From Ascidiimonas aurantiaca (GTDB lineage: Bacteria; Bacteroidota; Bacteroidia; Flavobacteriales; Flavobacteriaceae): 64,000 nt of DNA. The position numbers were made by a program, and so were the translations under genes. Location of the stretch: positions 496,001-560,000 of the forward strand of contig NZ_JBBEWR010000001.1 of NCBI RefSeq assembly GCF_037646345.1, in the 5' to 3' direction. Below the pieces are notes generated by a model. The model did not search any database and had not been told where the DNA came from. It saw only the letters and a list, made by a program, of their open reading frames with translations. This document shows positions 1 through 8,981 of the stretch, piece by piece (the stretch's first letter is position 1; every line of letters begins with the position of its first letter).

Positions 1-386
1 ACGACCTGGAAGCGGCCCTGTTTGAGAACTGTATTATTTATGGCAGCAATGATCTTGAGTTTTTTGCCGATGGTGTGGCAGAAAATACCCTGAACTATAA
101 ATTAGATCATTGTTTGATCAGGTTTAATGATTTTAGTGGTCGCTTTACCGATGACCCTCGTTTTGACTTTTCCAATGTTACCTTATATGAGAATATTTTT
201 CTTAATGAAGACCCTGATTTCTTAAACACGCGAATCCATGATTTTCGAATAGGAGAAAATTCTGCTGCTATTGCCCGTGGCGATGTGTCTGTTGCTAATG
301 AAGTACCTTTGGATATACTGGGTGTAACCCGAACAGCATCTCCCGATCTGGGTGCTTTTGAAAGTATAACTGCCCATAATAATTAA
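1..386 (+). CDS. C-terminus of a right-handed beta-helix surface protein (5' end outside window)
   Basis: The reading frame is open from base 3 to the stop at 384-386, giving about 127 visible residues. The rest of the gene lies upstream of the window. The end reads like the last rungs of a right-handed parallel beta-helix followed by the closing motif GVTRTASPDLGAFE, which is typical of choice-of-anchor Q or polymorphic outer-membrane type repeat proteins of Bacteroidota. Such proteins are exported and sit at the cell surface. No sorting domain follows the DLGAFE motif, as is usual in this family. The gene converges on glyA with 60 bp between them and no clear terminator. Family assignment is inferred from the closing motif only; substrate or role is unknown. 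Confidence 0.7.
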   Translation, partial: DLEAALFENCIIYGSNDLEFFADGVAENTLNYKLDHCLIRFNDFSGRFTDDPRFDFSNVTLYENIFLNEDPDFLNTRIHDFRIGENSAAIARGDVSVANEVPLDILGVTRTASPDLGAFESITAHNN

Positions 387-446
387 TCCGGCTTACATAC
401 CAATGTATATAATTACGTTTTCCTTTAGTGTTACAGTGAAGCAGTC

Positions 447-1721
447 TTATACCTTAAACAAAGGTCTTTCACAAACCAATCGGTACACATGATTTGATAT
501 CGATTCGAGTCTGCTGTCATCTTCAGGATGGGTAAGTGCTTCATCCATAAGATCTACAATTGCCTGCATATCACTTTCATTAAGCCCTCTGGTAGTAATA
601 GCTGCCGTCCCCACACGAATTCCACTGGTTACAAAAGGAGATTTATCATCAAAAGGAACCATGTTTTTATTAACGGTAATATGAGCTTTCCCCAATACGG
701 CTTCCGCCTGTTTCCCGGATATGTTTTTATTTCTAAGGTCTATAAGCATCATATGATTATCAGTGCCACCACTTATAATATGATAATCTTTATCCATAAA
801 TGCTTTGGCCATAGCTTTGGCATTTTTCTGTACCTGTAGTATATAATGAAGAAATTCATCAGTAAGAGCTTCTCCAAAGGCCACAGCTTTGGCAGCTATT
901 ACATGTTCTAAAGGACCGCCCTGGTTCCCCGGAAAAACAGCACTGTCAAAAAGACTCGACATACTTCTGGGATCACCGTTTTTAAGAGTTATACCAAAAG
1001 GGTTGGGGAAATCTTTTCCCATTAGTATCATTCCACCTCTGGGGCCGCGCAATGTTTTATGTGTGGTTGTCGTTACAACATGGCAATGTGGCAAAGGGTC
1101 GTTTAGTATTCCTTTAGCGATAAGGCCCGCCGGATGCGATATATCTGCCAGTAAAATAGCATTCACCTGGTCTGCTATCTCCCGAAACCGCTTAAAATCA
1201 ATATCTCTTGAATAGGCCGAAGCACCCGCAATAATGAGCTTGGGTCTTTCCTTAACCGCTATTTCTTCTATAGTATTATAATTAAGTACTCCGCTTTCTT
1301 TTTCTACTCCGTAAAAAACAGGATTGTACAATTTACCTGAAAAATTAACCGGGCTCCCGTGCGTAAGGTGTCCGCCATGCGACAGGTCAAAGCCTAATAT
1401 TTTATCTCCCGGTCGCAAACACGCGTGATATACAGCCGTGTTAGCCTGAGAGCCGCTATGTGGTTGTACGTTGGCCCAGGCAGCACCAAATAGTGTTTTG
1501 GCCCGGTCAATGGCTATATTTTCTACTTCATCTACCACCTCACATCCTCCGTAGTAACGTTTTCCAGGATATCCCTCTGCATATTTATTAGTAAGGACAG
1601 AACCCATAGCTTCCATTACCTGATCACTTACAAAGTTTTCAGAAGCAATTAATTCAATCCCGTATAATTGACGTTCTTTTTCAGCTTCTATAAGTTCGAA
1701 TATCTGTTCGTCTCTTTTCAT
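447..1721 (-). CDS. glyA: serine hydroxymethyltransferase
   Basis: This is a PLP enzyme that interconverts serine and glycine while charging tetrahydrofolate with a one-carbon unit in the cytoplasm. From the ATG at 1721 the protein is 424 residues, the usual length. The N-terminus MKRDEQIFELIEAEKERQ, the LIASENF motif and the PLP-lysine motif VVTTTTHKTLRGPRGG are all present. The frame stays open another 25 codons upstream, but that extension (MDTMFFYKF...) resembles nothing in the family, so I chose the internal ATG. The gene is monocistronic and divergent from fahA. Identity is near certain. Confidence 0.97.
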   Translation of the reverse strand: MKRDEQIFELIEAEKERQLYGIELIASENFVSDQVMEAMGSVLTNKYAEGYPGKRYYGGCEVVDEVENIAIDRAKTLFGAAWANVQPHSGSQANTAVYHACLRPGDKILGFDLSHGGHLTHGSPVNFSGKLYNPVFYGVEKESGVLNYNTIEEIAVKERPKLIIAGASAYSRDIDFKRFREIADQVNAILLADISHPAGLIAKGILNDPLPHCHVVTTTTHKTLRGPRGGMILMGKDFPNPFGITLKNGDPRSMSSLFDSAVFPGNQGGPLEHVIAAKAVAFGEALTDEFLHYILQVQKNAKAMAKAFMDKDYHIISGGTDNHMMLIDLRNKNISGKQAEAVLGKAHITVNKNMVPFDDKSPFVTSGIRVGTAAITTRGLNESDMQAIVDLMDEALTHPEDDSRLESISNHVYRLVCERPLFKV

Positions 1722-1933
1722 TATCTGTATTTTGGAAAAAAAGTTTATTTGTACCGGCAGATACAATGCGAATTTATAAAAAAACATGGTATCCAATCCC
1801 TCCCAAAACGAATAATACTAACAAGTTTTTCACACGGCAATCGCAGACAGGACGCAATATTTAAAAAATGCTTAATTTATTCGTTTCCGTACCATTTTAT
1901 TCATAATATTGTTTTTATTTAAAATTTTTGATC

Positions 1934-3217
1934 ATGCCACATGCTACTAACAACCCCAATAGGAAATCATGGATACAGGTAGAGAAAGATTCGGATTTTC
2001 CTATTCAGAATATTCCCTTTGGTGTGTTCCTTACGAGGGACGATGTAATAACCATAGGTACCCGTATAGGTAACTATGCTATAGACCTGGGGGCATTGCA
2101 TCAACTTGGGTATTTTAAGGGTATTCCTTTAACTGATGATATATTTTTACAAGACTCCTTAAACGATTTTATATCGGACGGAAAAAAAACCTGGAGACTG
2201 GTGCGAAACCGTATTGGGGATATTTTTGATATTGATAATCCGGACCTTCGCGATAATGAAGAACATTGTAAAATCGTATTATTTACAATGGATGAAATTG
2301 AAATGCAGTTGCCGGTACATATAGGAGATTATACCGATTTTTATTCCAGTAAAGAGCACGCTACCAATGTAGGCAGCATGTTCAGAGACCCGGATAATGC
2401 ACTTCTGCCAAACTGGCTCCATATTCCGGTGGGATATCACGGAAGAAGCTCTTCCATTGTGCCTTCTGGTATAAATATTCACAGACCTAAAGGGCAAACG
2501 CTTCCGGCCGGGCAGGACACGCCTGTTTTTGGCCCTTCCAAACTGGTAGATTTTGAACTGGAAATGGCTTTCATTACTACCGATGCCAATTCACTCGGAG
2601 AACCTATACCCGTAGAAGAAGCCGAAGATTATATTTTTGGAATGGTACTGTTCAATGACTGGAGTGCCCGGGATATTCAAAAGTGGGAATATGTACCATT
2701 GGGACCTTTCCTTTCTAAAAATTTTGCCTCATCTGTTTCGCCCTGGATCGTGACTATGGATGCACTAAACCCTTTTAAAACAGATAGCCCCAGGCAAGAG
2801 CCAGAACCCCTTCCCTATCTTAAAGTAGAAGGGCAGAAAAGTTATGATATCCACCTAGAAGTAGATATCACCCCACAAGGCGGAACGCCGGTTACGGTTA
2901 CCCGTTCTAATTTTAAATATATGTACTGGACAATGGCTCAGCAACTGGCCCACCATACTGTAAACGGGTGTAAAGTAAATAGTGGTGATATGATGGGGAG
3001 CGGTACCATTTCAGGTCCTACTCCCGATTCGTACGGTTCTATGCTTGAACTTACCTGGAAAGGGGAAAAGCCTATTAAAATGAACGATGGAACCGAACGT
3101 AAGTTTATCAATGATTATGATACGGTTACCTTCAGAGGTTTTTGCCAAAAAGAAAATGTAAGAATTGGTTTTGGAGAAGTAGTTACCAAATTGCTGCCTC
3201 CATTTGATGAAAAATAA
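1934..3217 (+). CDS. fahA: fumarylacetoacetase
   Basis: The protein hydrolyses fumarylacetoacetate to fumarate and acetoacetate, the last step of tyrosine and phenylalanine catabolism. It is 427 residues from the ATG at 1934; a TTG two codons earlier is in frame but less likely. The small N-terminal SH3-like domain is followed by the FAH catalytic fold with PVGYHGRSSSIVPSG, the metal-binding stretch DFELEMAF and FNDWSARDIQKWEYVPLGPF. No other tyrosine-catabolic gene lies nearby. The gene is followed by a strong terminator at 3242-3272. Confidence 0.96.
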   Translation: MPHATNNPNRKSWIQVEKDSDFPIQNIPFGVFLTRDDVITIGTRIGNYAIDLGALHQLGYFKGIPLTDDIFLQDSLNDFISDGKKTWRLVRNRIGDIFDIDNPDLRDNEEHCKIVLFTMDEIEMQLPVHIGDYTDFYSSKEHATNVGSMFRDPDNALLPNWLHIPVGYHGRSSSIVPSGINIHRPKGQTLPAGQDTPVFGPSKLVDFELEMAFITTDANSLGEPIPVEEAEDYIFGMVLFNDWSARDIQKWEYVPLGPFLSKNFASSVSPWIVTMDALNPFKTDSPRQEPEPLPYLKVEGQKSYDIHLEVDITPQGGTPVTVTRSNFKYMYWTMAQQLAHHTVNGCKVNSGDMMGSGTISGPTPDSYGSMLELTWKGEKPIKMNDGTERKFINDYDTVTFRGFCQKENVRIGFGEVVTKLLPPFDEK

Positions 3218-3241
3218 TTTTTTCAAAAATATAACGTTCCT

Positions 3242-3272
3242 AAACCGATATCTCATTGATATCGGTTTTTAT
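3242..3272 (+). terminator. intrinsic terminator after fahA
   Basis: An 11-bp perfect stem, AAACCGATATC at 3242-3252 with GATATCGGTTT at 3258-3268, closes on the 5-nt loop TCATT and runs into a T-rich tail. Confidence 0.85.
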
Positions 3273-3318
3273 ATTTATCAAAGATGCTGTTTCACACCAT
3301 TAAAAAATAATTTGGCAT

Positions 3319-3326
3319 TATCTTTG
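3319..3326 (+). promoter_or_regulatory. -7 promoter element of the lipoprotein gene
   Basis: TATCTTTG matches the Bacteroidota -7 consensus TAnnTTTG. It lies 30 bp before the ATG at 3356 and downstream of the fahA terminator, so the gene is probably transcribed alone. No clear -33 TTG is seen at the expected distance. Confidence 0.5.
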
Positions 3327-3355
3327 AATCCCGATCGATAACAAACCTGACCATT

Positions 3356-4549
3356 ATGAAAAAAACTGTTTTTTATCTATGTGCCCTATCTCTCATTGCA
3401 TGGGGATGTAATTCTGCAAAACGGTCGCAGGAAGCACTTAATTCCGGTAATTATGACAAAGCAATTAACGTTGCTATTAAAAAATTGCAGAACAATAAAA
3501 CCCGAAGAAGTAATCAAACCTTCATTTATCAGTTAGAAGAGGCTTTTAACAAAGTCACCGAAAGAGATAAAAGGCAAATAGAATTTCTAAAAAAAGACAA
3601 TAACCCCGCCAATCTGGAACGTATTTACCAAACGTATCTCGCACTTGATGACAGACAAGAGCGCATACGGCCTTTGTTGCCGCTACGGTTACAGGATGCA
3701 GGCAGAGATGCCGTTTTTAAGTTTAAAAATTATAGTTCCAAAATAGTAGATGTCAAACGCGCGCTATCTGATTATTTATATGCCAATGCTTCGCAACTAC
3801 TTCAAAACGCAAACTCAAAATTTGATTTTCGAAATGCCTATGATGATTTTGCTTACTTACAGGAGATAAATCCCGGTTTTCGCGATACACGTATAAAAAT
3901 GGAAGAGGCACATCGCAAAGGTACCGATTTTGTAAAAGTGCTCCTGCATAATGATACACAAATGGTACTGCCCGAAAGACTGGAAGCTTCCCTGCTTAAT
4001 TTTGACACTTATGGCGTAAATGACTTATGGACAGTTTACCATAGTAATCCGCGTAACGACATTAATTACGATTATGAAATGGATCTCATATTCAGAGACA
4101 TCAACATAAGCCCAGAACAGGTAAGGGAAAAGCAGATAATTAGAGAAAAACAAATAAAAGACGGCTGGAAATACCTTTTAGACAATGAAGGCAATGAAGT
4201 GAGAGACAGTCTGGGAAATCGTATTAAAGTAGATAACTTTAGAACTATTACCTGCGATTACTACGAGTTTACACAGTTTAAAGCAGTTCAGGTAACCGGA
4301 GAAGTATTTTTTAGGGACTTGCAAACCCGCCAACTTGTAAATACATACCCGTTATCCAGCGAATTTGTTTTCGAACATATATATGCAGAGTTTGACGGAG
4401 ACAAAAGGGCATTAGATGAAGCCGCACTACGCTTAATTAATGTAGTAGCCGTACCTTTTCCCAATAATGAACAAATGGTGTATGATGCCGGTGAGGACCT
4501 AAAACAACGTATAAAAGCTATTTTAAGACAAAACAGACTTAATCAGTAA
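3356..4549 (+). CDS. TPR-like outer-membrane-type lipoprotein of unknown function
   Basis: The 397-residue protein begins with a short basic n-region, a hydrophobic stretch and a lipobox ending at Cys18 (LIAWGC), so it should be lipid-anchored. Residues 25-100 read like helical repeats (SQEALNSGNYDKAINVAIKK), similar to tetratricopeptide scaffolds. The C-terminal half is mixed alpha/beta and contains no catalytic motif I recognise. I know similar uncharacterised lipoproteins in Flavobacteriaceae but no function. Its 3' end overlaps that of the convergent ytxJ by 11 bp, leaving no room for a separate terminator. Confidence 0.8.
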   Translation: MKKTVFYLCALSLIAWGCNSAKRSQEALNSGNYDKAINVAIKKLQNNKTRRSNQTFIYQLEEAFNKVTERDKRQIEFLKKDNNPANLERIYQTYLALDDRQERIRPLLPLRLQDAGRDAVFKFKNYSSKIVDVKRALSDYLYANASQLLQNANSKFDFRNAYDDFAYLQEINPGFRDTRIKMEEAHRKGTDFVKVLLHNDTQMVLPERLEASLLNFDTYGVNDLWTVYHSNPRNDINYDYEMDLIFRDINISPEQVREKQIIREKQIKDGWKYLLDNEGNEVRDSLGNRIKVDNFRTITCDYYEFTQFKAVQVTGEVFFRDLQTRQLVNTYPLSSEFVFEHIYAEFDGDKRALDEAALRLINVVAVPFPNNEQMVYDAGEDLKQRIKAILRQNRLNQ

Positions 4550-4931
4550 CCAGTGCCATGGTTACATCTGGAACCGTAATGGCCCCGTGCGATGCATGAT
4601 AAATTACTTTCCCTTTTTTTATTAGTAAAAACTGTGGACTTTCATGCCATACGCCCAATTCTGAAGCAATATAATTAGAGAGGTCGCGCTGGTTAAGCAA
4701 ATCTAAAAGGTATAAATGCACCTTTTCTTCATTCCAGGGCCAGGCTGATTCAAAACCTCTTAAAACCATGCCGCTTATCCCGCAACGTGTACTATGCTTG
4801 AATATACCAACCGGTATCTCTTGACTGTCTTCTATGATCTGCACCAACTGCTCTTGTGATGTCAGTAAGCGCCATTGCGGATTTTCCTTTTCTTTCTCTT
4901 CACCCTTCTTTTTTCTTGTAAAAAATCCCAT
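4539..4931 (-). CDS. ytxJ: YtxJ/BrxC-type bacillithiol redox protein (monothiol bacilliredoxin)
   Basis: A 130-residue thioredoxin-fold protein. The key motif FKHSTRCGISGMV (single redox Cys in a TRCGIS context) and the closing KKGKVIYHASHGAIT match the YtxJ/BrxC family, which removes bacillithiol from S-bacillithiolated proteins in organisms that make this thiol. The N-terminus is a charged, lysine-rich tail (residues 1-17). The protein lacks a signal peptide and should be cytoplasmic. Its own full promoter is visible at 4959-4989. Function is inferred from the family. Confidence 0.88.
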   Translation of the reverse strand: MGFFTRKKKGEEKEKENPQWRLLTSQEQLVQIIEDSQEIPVGIFKHSTRCGISGMVLRGFESAWPWNEEKVHLYLLDLLNQRDLSNYIASELGVWHESPQFLLIKKGKVIYHASHGAITVPDVTMALVTD

Positions 4932-4958
4932 TTATTTAGTTTATTAAGATCTAAAGAA

Positions 4959-4989
4959 CAAAAATAACTATGACAACTCAGTATTCAAA
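4959..4989 (-). promoter_or_regulatory. ytxJ promoter (-33 and -7)
   Basis: On the minus strand TTTG (4989-4986) is followed after exactly 19 bp by TATTTTTG (4966-4959), matching both the -33 and -7 elements of the Bacteroidota housekeeping promoter. The expected start leaves a leader of about 20-25 nt before the ATG at 4931. Confidence 0.7.
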
Positions 4990-5121
4990 GATGAATGTGT
5001 GATAAATAAAACATGTAACAGACATTATGACGTATGTTTTAAAAAAATAAGAGACATTTTGTCCTAATCAATAGGTTGGAACAAGAATTGAAAGAAAATA
5101 AATAAATTTAAAAAAACACCT

Positions 5122-7728
5122 ATGAATTTAAATAATTTCACCATAAAATCGCAGGAGGCTCTCCAGAGGTCGCATCAAATTGCACAAGGCTATGGCCACC
5201 AACAAGTGGAAAATGAGCATGTTTTTAAAGCCATTCTGGAAGTAGATGAGAATGTACTGCCATTTTTATTAAAAAAACTAAATGTTAACCTGAACCTTTT
5301 ACAACAAATACTAGATAGTACCATCAATAGTTTTGCTAAGGTTTCCGGCGGTGAGCTCATGTTCTCACGAAATGCAGCAAGTTCTTTAAATGAGGCTTCC
5401 ATAGTTGCAAAAAAAATGAACGATGAGTATGTTTCCATAGAACACCTCGTACTAGCCATTTTTAAATCAAATAGTAAGATCGCCCAGATACTAAAAGACC
5501 AGGGTGTTAAAGAAAAAGAGCTCGAAGCTGCCATTACTGAATTGCGTAAAGGAGGAAGAGTCACTTCTGCAAGCGCTGAAGAAACCTATAACGCACTTAA
5601 TAAGTATGCAAAAAACCTTAATCATCTGGCCAATGAAGGTAAACTCGACCCTGTAATTGGAAGAGATGAAGAAATACGCAGAATATTGCAAATACTTTCA
5701 AGGAGAACCAAAAATAACCCTATGTTAGTAGGAGAACCCGGTGTAGGTAAAACAGCTATTGCCGAGGGACTCGCGCATCGTATTGTAAAAGGAGATGTTC
5801 CCGAAAATTTAAAGGACAAACAAATATTCTCACTGGACATGGGTGCACTTATTGCAGGTGCCAAGTACAAAGGTGAGTTTGAAGAGCGTCTTAAATCAGT
5901 AGTGAAAGAAGTTACTTCATCTGATGGAAACATAGTAATGTTCATAGATGAGATCCATACGCTGGTAGGAGCCGGAGGCGGTGAAGGTGCCATGGATGCA
6001 GCTAATATCTTGAAACCTGCATTGGCCCGGGGTGAACTGAGAGCTATTGGAGCCACTACTCTCGATGAATATCAAAAATACTTTGAAAAAGATAAGGCTT
6101 TAGAAAGACGTTTTCAAAAAGTAATGGTGGACGAGCCTGATACCGAAAGTGCTATTTCCATTTTGAGAGGTATAAAGGAAAAATATGAAACCCACCACAA
6201 AGTACGTATTAAAGACGAAGCCATTATTGCTGCAGTAGAACTCTCACAGCGATACATCACCAATCGTTTCTTACCGGATAAAGCTATTGACCTTATGGAT
6301 GAAGCTGCTTCCAAATTGCGAATGGAGATCAATTCAAAACCCGAAGAACTAGATGTGCTGGACCGTAAGATCATGCAGCTCGAAATAGAGATAGAAGCCA
6401 TAAAACGCGAAAACGATGAGGTAAAAGTACGCTCTTTAAATGCCGATCTGGCCAATCTGAAAGAAGAACGCAATGAAATATTTGCCAAATGGCAAGGAGA
6501 AAAAGAAATAGTAGATACTATTCAGAATACTAAAGAAGCCATTGAAAATTATAAAATAGAAGCTGACAGGGCCGAAAGAGAGGGCGATTATGGTAAAGTA
6601 GCCGAACTTCGCTATGGAAAGATAAAAGAGGCCCAGGAAAAACTGGATACTTTACAAGGAGAACTGTCTTCTCAACAACAAGGCGGAAGTTCCTTGATCA
6701 AAGAAGAAGTTACAAATGAAGATATAGCCGAAGTAGTTGCCAAATGGACCGGTATTCCGGTAACAAAAATGTTACAGAGTGAACGTGAAAAACTCCTCAA
6801 ACTGGAAGAAGAGCTCCACAAAAGAGTCATTGGCCAGGAAGAAGCTATTACCGCAGTGTCTGATGCTATAAGACGTAGCCGCGCCGGCTTACAGGATGCT
6901 AAACGCCCCATAGGATCCTTTCTGTTCCTTGGAACTACCGGAGTAGGAAAGACAGAATTAGCAAAAACCCTCGCCTCCTATCTTTTTGATGATGAGAACG
7001 CCATGACCCGAATAGATATGAGTGAATACCAGGAGCGTCATGCAGTTAGCAGGCTGGTGGGAGCACCTCCGGGATATGTAGGATATGATGAAGGTGGGCA
7101 ACTCACCGAAGCCGTTAGAAGAAAACCCTATTCGGTAGTGCTTCTGGATGAGATTGAAAAAGCACATCCCGATACCTTTAATATACTGTTACAGGTATTG
7201 GATGAAGGAAGGCTCACGGACAATAAAGGACGTTTAGCAGACTTTAGAAATACGATCATAATTATGACCAGTAATATGGGGAGTCATATTATTCAGGAAA
7301 AGTTTGAAGCAGTAAAAGATATGGATACTGCTACAGAAAGTGCTAAAATAGAGGTGCTGGGACTGTTAAAACAAACGGTTAGGCCTGAATTCCTGAACCG
7401 TATTGATGATATTATCATGTTTACACCGCTTACGACCAATGATATAAAGGAGATTGTTGGATTGCAACTCAAGAATGTAACCCAAATGTTAGAAAAACAG
7501 CAAATTACATTAGATGCTACACAGGAAGCCATCCAATATCTGGCCACCCGGGGTTTTGATCCTCAGTATGGAGCCAGGCCGGTGAAACGGGTTATTCAGA
7601 AAGAAGTGCTCAATGCATTGTCAAAAGAAATACTCAGTGGTAAAATTGTTACAGACAGTATTATTTTGTTAGATGCATTTGATGACCAACTGGTATTCAG
7701 AAACCAGACGGATCTGGCAAACTACTAA
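5122..7728 (+). CDS. clpB: ATP-dependent disaggregase chaperone ClpB
   Basis: ClpB is a hexameric AAA+ disaggregase that works with DnaK to pull proteins out of aggregates in the cytoplasm. The 868-residue product has the full architecture: the Clp N-domain (1-145), NBD1 with Walker A GEPGVGKT at 204-211 and Walker B FIDEIHTLVGAG, a long coiled-coil middle domain around 400-530 that separates ClpB from ClpA/ClpC, and NBD2 with GTTGVGKT at 604-611. The C-terminal domain includes the RGFDPQYGARPVKR motif. It is monocistronic, with a strong terminator at 7746-7777. The 190-bp upstream region has no clean TAnnTTTG, so a stress-specific promoter is possible but not shown. Confidence 0.98.
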   Translation: MNLNNFTIKSQEALQRSHQIAQGYGHQQVENEHVFKAILEVDENVLPFLLKKLNVNLNLLQQILDSTINSFAKVSGGELMFSRNAASSLNEASIVAKKMNDEYVSIEHLVLAIFKSNSKIAQILKDQGVKEKELEAAITELRKGGRVTSASAEETYNALNKYAKNLNHLANEGKLDPVIGRDEEIRRILQILSRRTKNNPMLVGEPGVGKTAIAEGLAHRIVKGDVPENLKDKQIFSLDMGALIAGAKYKGEFEERLKSVVKEVTSSDGNIVMFIDEIHTLVGAGGGEGAMDAANILKPALARGELRAIGATTLDEYQKYFEKDKALERRFQKVMVDEPDTESAISILRGIKEKYETHHKVRIKDEAIIAAVELSQRYITNRFLPDKAIDLMDEAASKLRMEINSKPEELDVLDRKIMQLEIEIEAIKRENDEVKVRSLNADLANLKEERNEIFAKWQGEKEIVDTIQNTKEAIENYKIEADRAEREGDYGKVAELRYGKIKEAQEKLDTLQGELSSQQQGGSSLIKEEVTNEDIAEVVAKWTGIPVTKMLQSEREKLLKLEEELHKRVIGQEEAITAVSDAIRRSRAGLQDAKRPIGSFLFLGTTGVGKTELAKTLASYLFDDENAMTRIDMSEYQERHAVSRLVGAPPGYVGYDEGGQLTEAVRRKPYSVVLLDEIEKAHPDTFNILLQVLDEGRLTDNKGRLADFRNTIIIMTSNMGSHIIQEKFEAVKDMDTATESAKIEVLGLLKQTVRPEFLNRIDDIIMFTPLTTNDIKEIVGLQLKNVTQMLEKQQITLDATQEAIQYLATRGFDPQYGARPVKRVIQKEVLNALSKEILSGKIVTDSIILLDAFDDQLVFRNQTDLANY

Positions 7729-7745
7729 TCAATACATATGCACTT

Positions 7746-7777
7746 AAAGCCGGAAAACATACTTTCCGGCTTTTTTT
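7746..7777 (+). terminator. intrinsic terminator after clpB
   Basis: An 11-bp perfect stem (AAAGCCGGAAA 7746-7756, TTTCCGGCTTT 7763-7773) with a 6-nt loop is followed by a T7 tract. Confidence 0.9.
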
Positions 7778-7814
7778 GTTATCAACTCCTTGTTTATAAA
7801 CAATTTACCAGTTC

Positions 7815-7832
7815 TTATACCAAATAGTATAA
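7815..7832. promoter_or_regulatory. candidate TetR operator palindrome
   Basis: TTATAC (7815-7820) and GTATAA (7827-7832) form a perfect 6+6 inverted repeat with a 6-bp spacer. It sits just upstream of the -7 element at 7839-7846, about where the -33 contact would lie, as expected for an autorepressing TetR protein. The assignment is inferred from position and symmetry. Confidence 0.5.
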
Positions 7833-7838
7833 TTTTAA

Positions 7839-7846
7839 TATATTTG
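7839..7846 (+). promoter_or_regulatory. -7 element of the tetR gene
   Basis: TATATTTG fits TAnnTTTG and ends 17 bp before the TTG start at 7864, so the mRNA leader would be about 10-12 nt. A recognisable -33 TTG is absent; the palindrome occupies that place. Confidence 0.55.
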
Positions 7847-7863
7847 ACATAAATACAATAGTT

Positions 7864-8460
7864 TTGAGTGGTAAAGCCGAAAGAACCCGTACTTTTATTC
7901 TGGAAACCGTAGCCCCTATTTTCAATAAAAAAGGATATGCTGCCACCAGCCTCAGTGATATTACCGAGGCTACCGGTCTAACCAAAGGCGCCGTATATGG
8001 TAACTTCCGGGATAAGGAAGAGTTGGCTCTTGCTGCATTTAATCATAATGTACATAAGTTGCTTTCAAAAATATCCAATCGTTTAAAAACTACCTCTTCT
8101 GCCATTCAACAATTGTTCATATTAACTAACTTTTACCGTTTTTACGGAGACTACACAAAGGAATTGGGCGGGTGCCCTGTGTTAAATGTAGGAGTAGATG
8201 CCCATATGCAAAATGCCCGGCTTACGGAAAAGGTACAACAGGTAATTGAAATATTGCAGGATCAAATTGAAGAGATTATTAAAGACGGCAAAGTAAAAGG
8301 AGAAATATGGCCCTATTTAAAAGCAGATGTATTTGCCAGGCAAATATTCATTATGATACAGGGTGCTGTGTTTTTTACTGTTACCATGAATGATCCTGTT
8401 TACCTTAAAGAAACTATGGATACCATTGATAAAATGATCATAAACCAGCTAAAAACCTAG
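7864..8460 (+). CDS. TetR/AcrR family transcriptional regulator
   Basis: The 198-residue protein has an N-terminal TetR helix-turn-helix (ILETVAPIFNKKGYAATSLSDITEATGLTKGAVYGNF, given here only for its pattern: residues 10-46) and a variable ligand-binding domain behind it. It starts at a TTG; no in-frame ATG lies close by and the -7 element just upstream supports this start. The thioesterase gene begins 34 bp downstream on the same strand and probably shares its transcript, so the regulator may respond to a fatty acyl compound. That ligand is a guess. Confidence 0.9.
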   Translation: MSGKAERTRTFILETVAPIFNKKGYAATSLSDITEATGLTKGAVYGNFRDKEELALAAFNHNVHKLLSKISNRLKTTSSAIQQLFILTNFYRFYGDYTKELGGCPVLNVGVDAHMQNARLTEKVQQVIEILQDQIEEIIKDGKVKGEIWPYLKADVFARQIFIMIQGAVFFTVTMNDPVYLKETMDTIDKMIINQLKT

Positions 8461-8494
8461 TTTTTACTTCCGGCAAAAGTATTGCACTAAACAC

Positions 8495-8920
8495 ATGAGT
8501 TTCCAAGAACAGTTTAAAGTAAAATGGGCAGATGTTGATCCCTATATGCACCTTCGAAATACAGTGTATGTAGATTTTGCAGATCAAACCAGAGTTGCTT
8601 ATTTCCACTCCAAAGGGTATGATTTTAAAAGGTTTATAGAGGAAGGTTACGGCCCTGTTATTTTAAAAGTAACCAGTACCTACTTAAAAGAAGTAACACT
8701 TCACGAAACAATTTCTGTTGATTGCAGAGCAGCTTATATTTCTGAAGATTCAACCCGTTGGGTCATCATACATCAGGTTTTTAAAGAAAATCGATCTCTG
8801 GCTGCGACTATTCGTGTTGAAGGTGGTTTTCTGGATCTTTCCAAACGCAAACTTACGAGCCCACATGAGGATGTAAAAGATATCATGGCTGCTATGGACA
8901 GAAGTGATGATTATTTATAA
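8495..8920 (+). CDS. acyl-CoA thioesterase, hot-dog fold (4HBT)
   Basis: A 141-residue single hot-dog domain protein. The motif WADVDPYMHLRNTVYVDF near the N-terminus is the 4-hydroxybenzoyl-CoA thioesterase signature, with the Asp that normally acts in catalysis. The enzyme should hydrolyse an acyl-CoA thioester in the cytoplasm; chain length cannot be told. It lies 34 bp after the TetR gene and is likely co-transcribed with it. Confidence 0.88.
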   Translation: MSFQEQFKVKWADVDPYMHLRNTVYVDFADQTRVAYFHSKGYDFKRFIEEGYGPVILKVTSTYLKEVTLHETISVDCRAAYISEDSTRWVIIHQVFKENRSLAATIRVEGGFLDLSKRKLTSPHEDVKDIMAAMDRSDDYL

Positions 8921-8955
8921 AATACTAAATTATAATCTATTATGGTATTCATATT

Positions 8956-8981
8956 AAACAAAAGGTTTATGCCTTTGTTTT
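8956..8981. terminator. weak bidirectional terminator hairpin
   Basis: AAACAAAAGG and CCTTTGTTT can pair with one bulged A around the loop TTTATG. The hairpin lies between the convergent thioesterase and SprF-like genes and overlaps the last bases of the latter. The T tract is poor. Confidence 0.4.

Noticed and set aside
1722..1796. N-terminal extension of GlyA
   Set aside because: The added 25 residues do not fit the family, and the internal ATG gives the usual 424 residues.
5190..5564. Antisense open frames inside clpB and other long genes
   Set aside because: They run opposite strongly conserved coding sequence, have serine- or leucine-rich low-complexity translations and no promoter or domain; shadows of codon bias.
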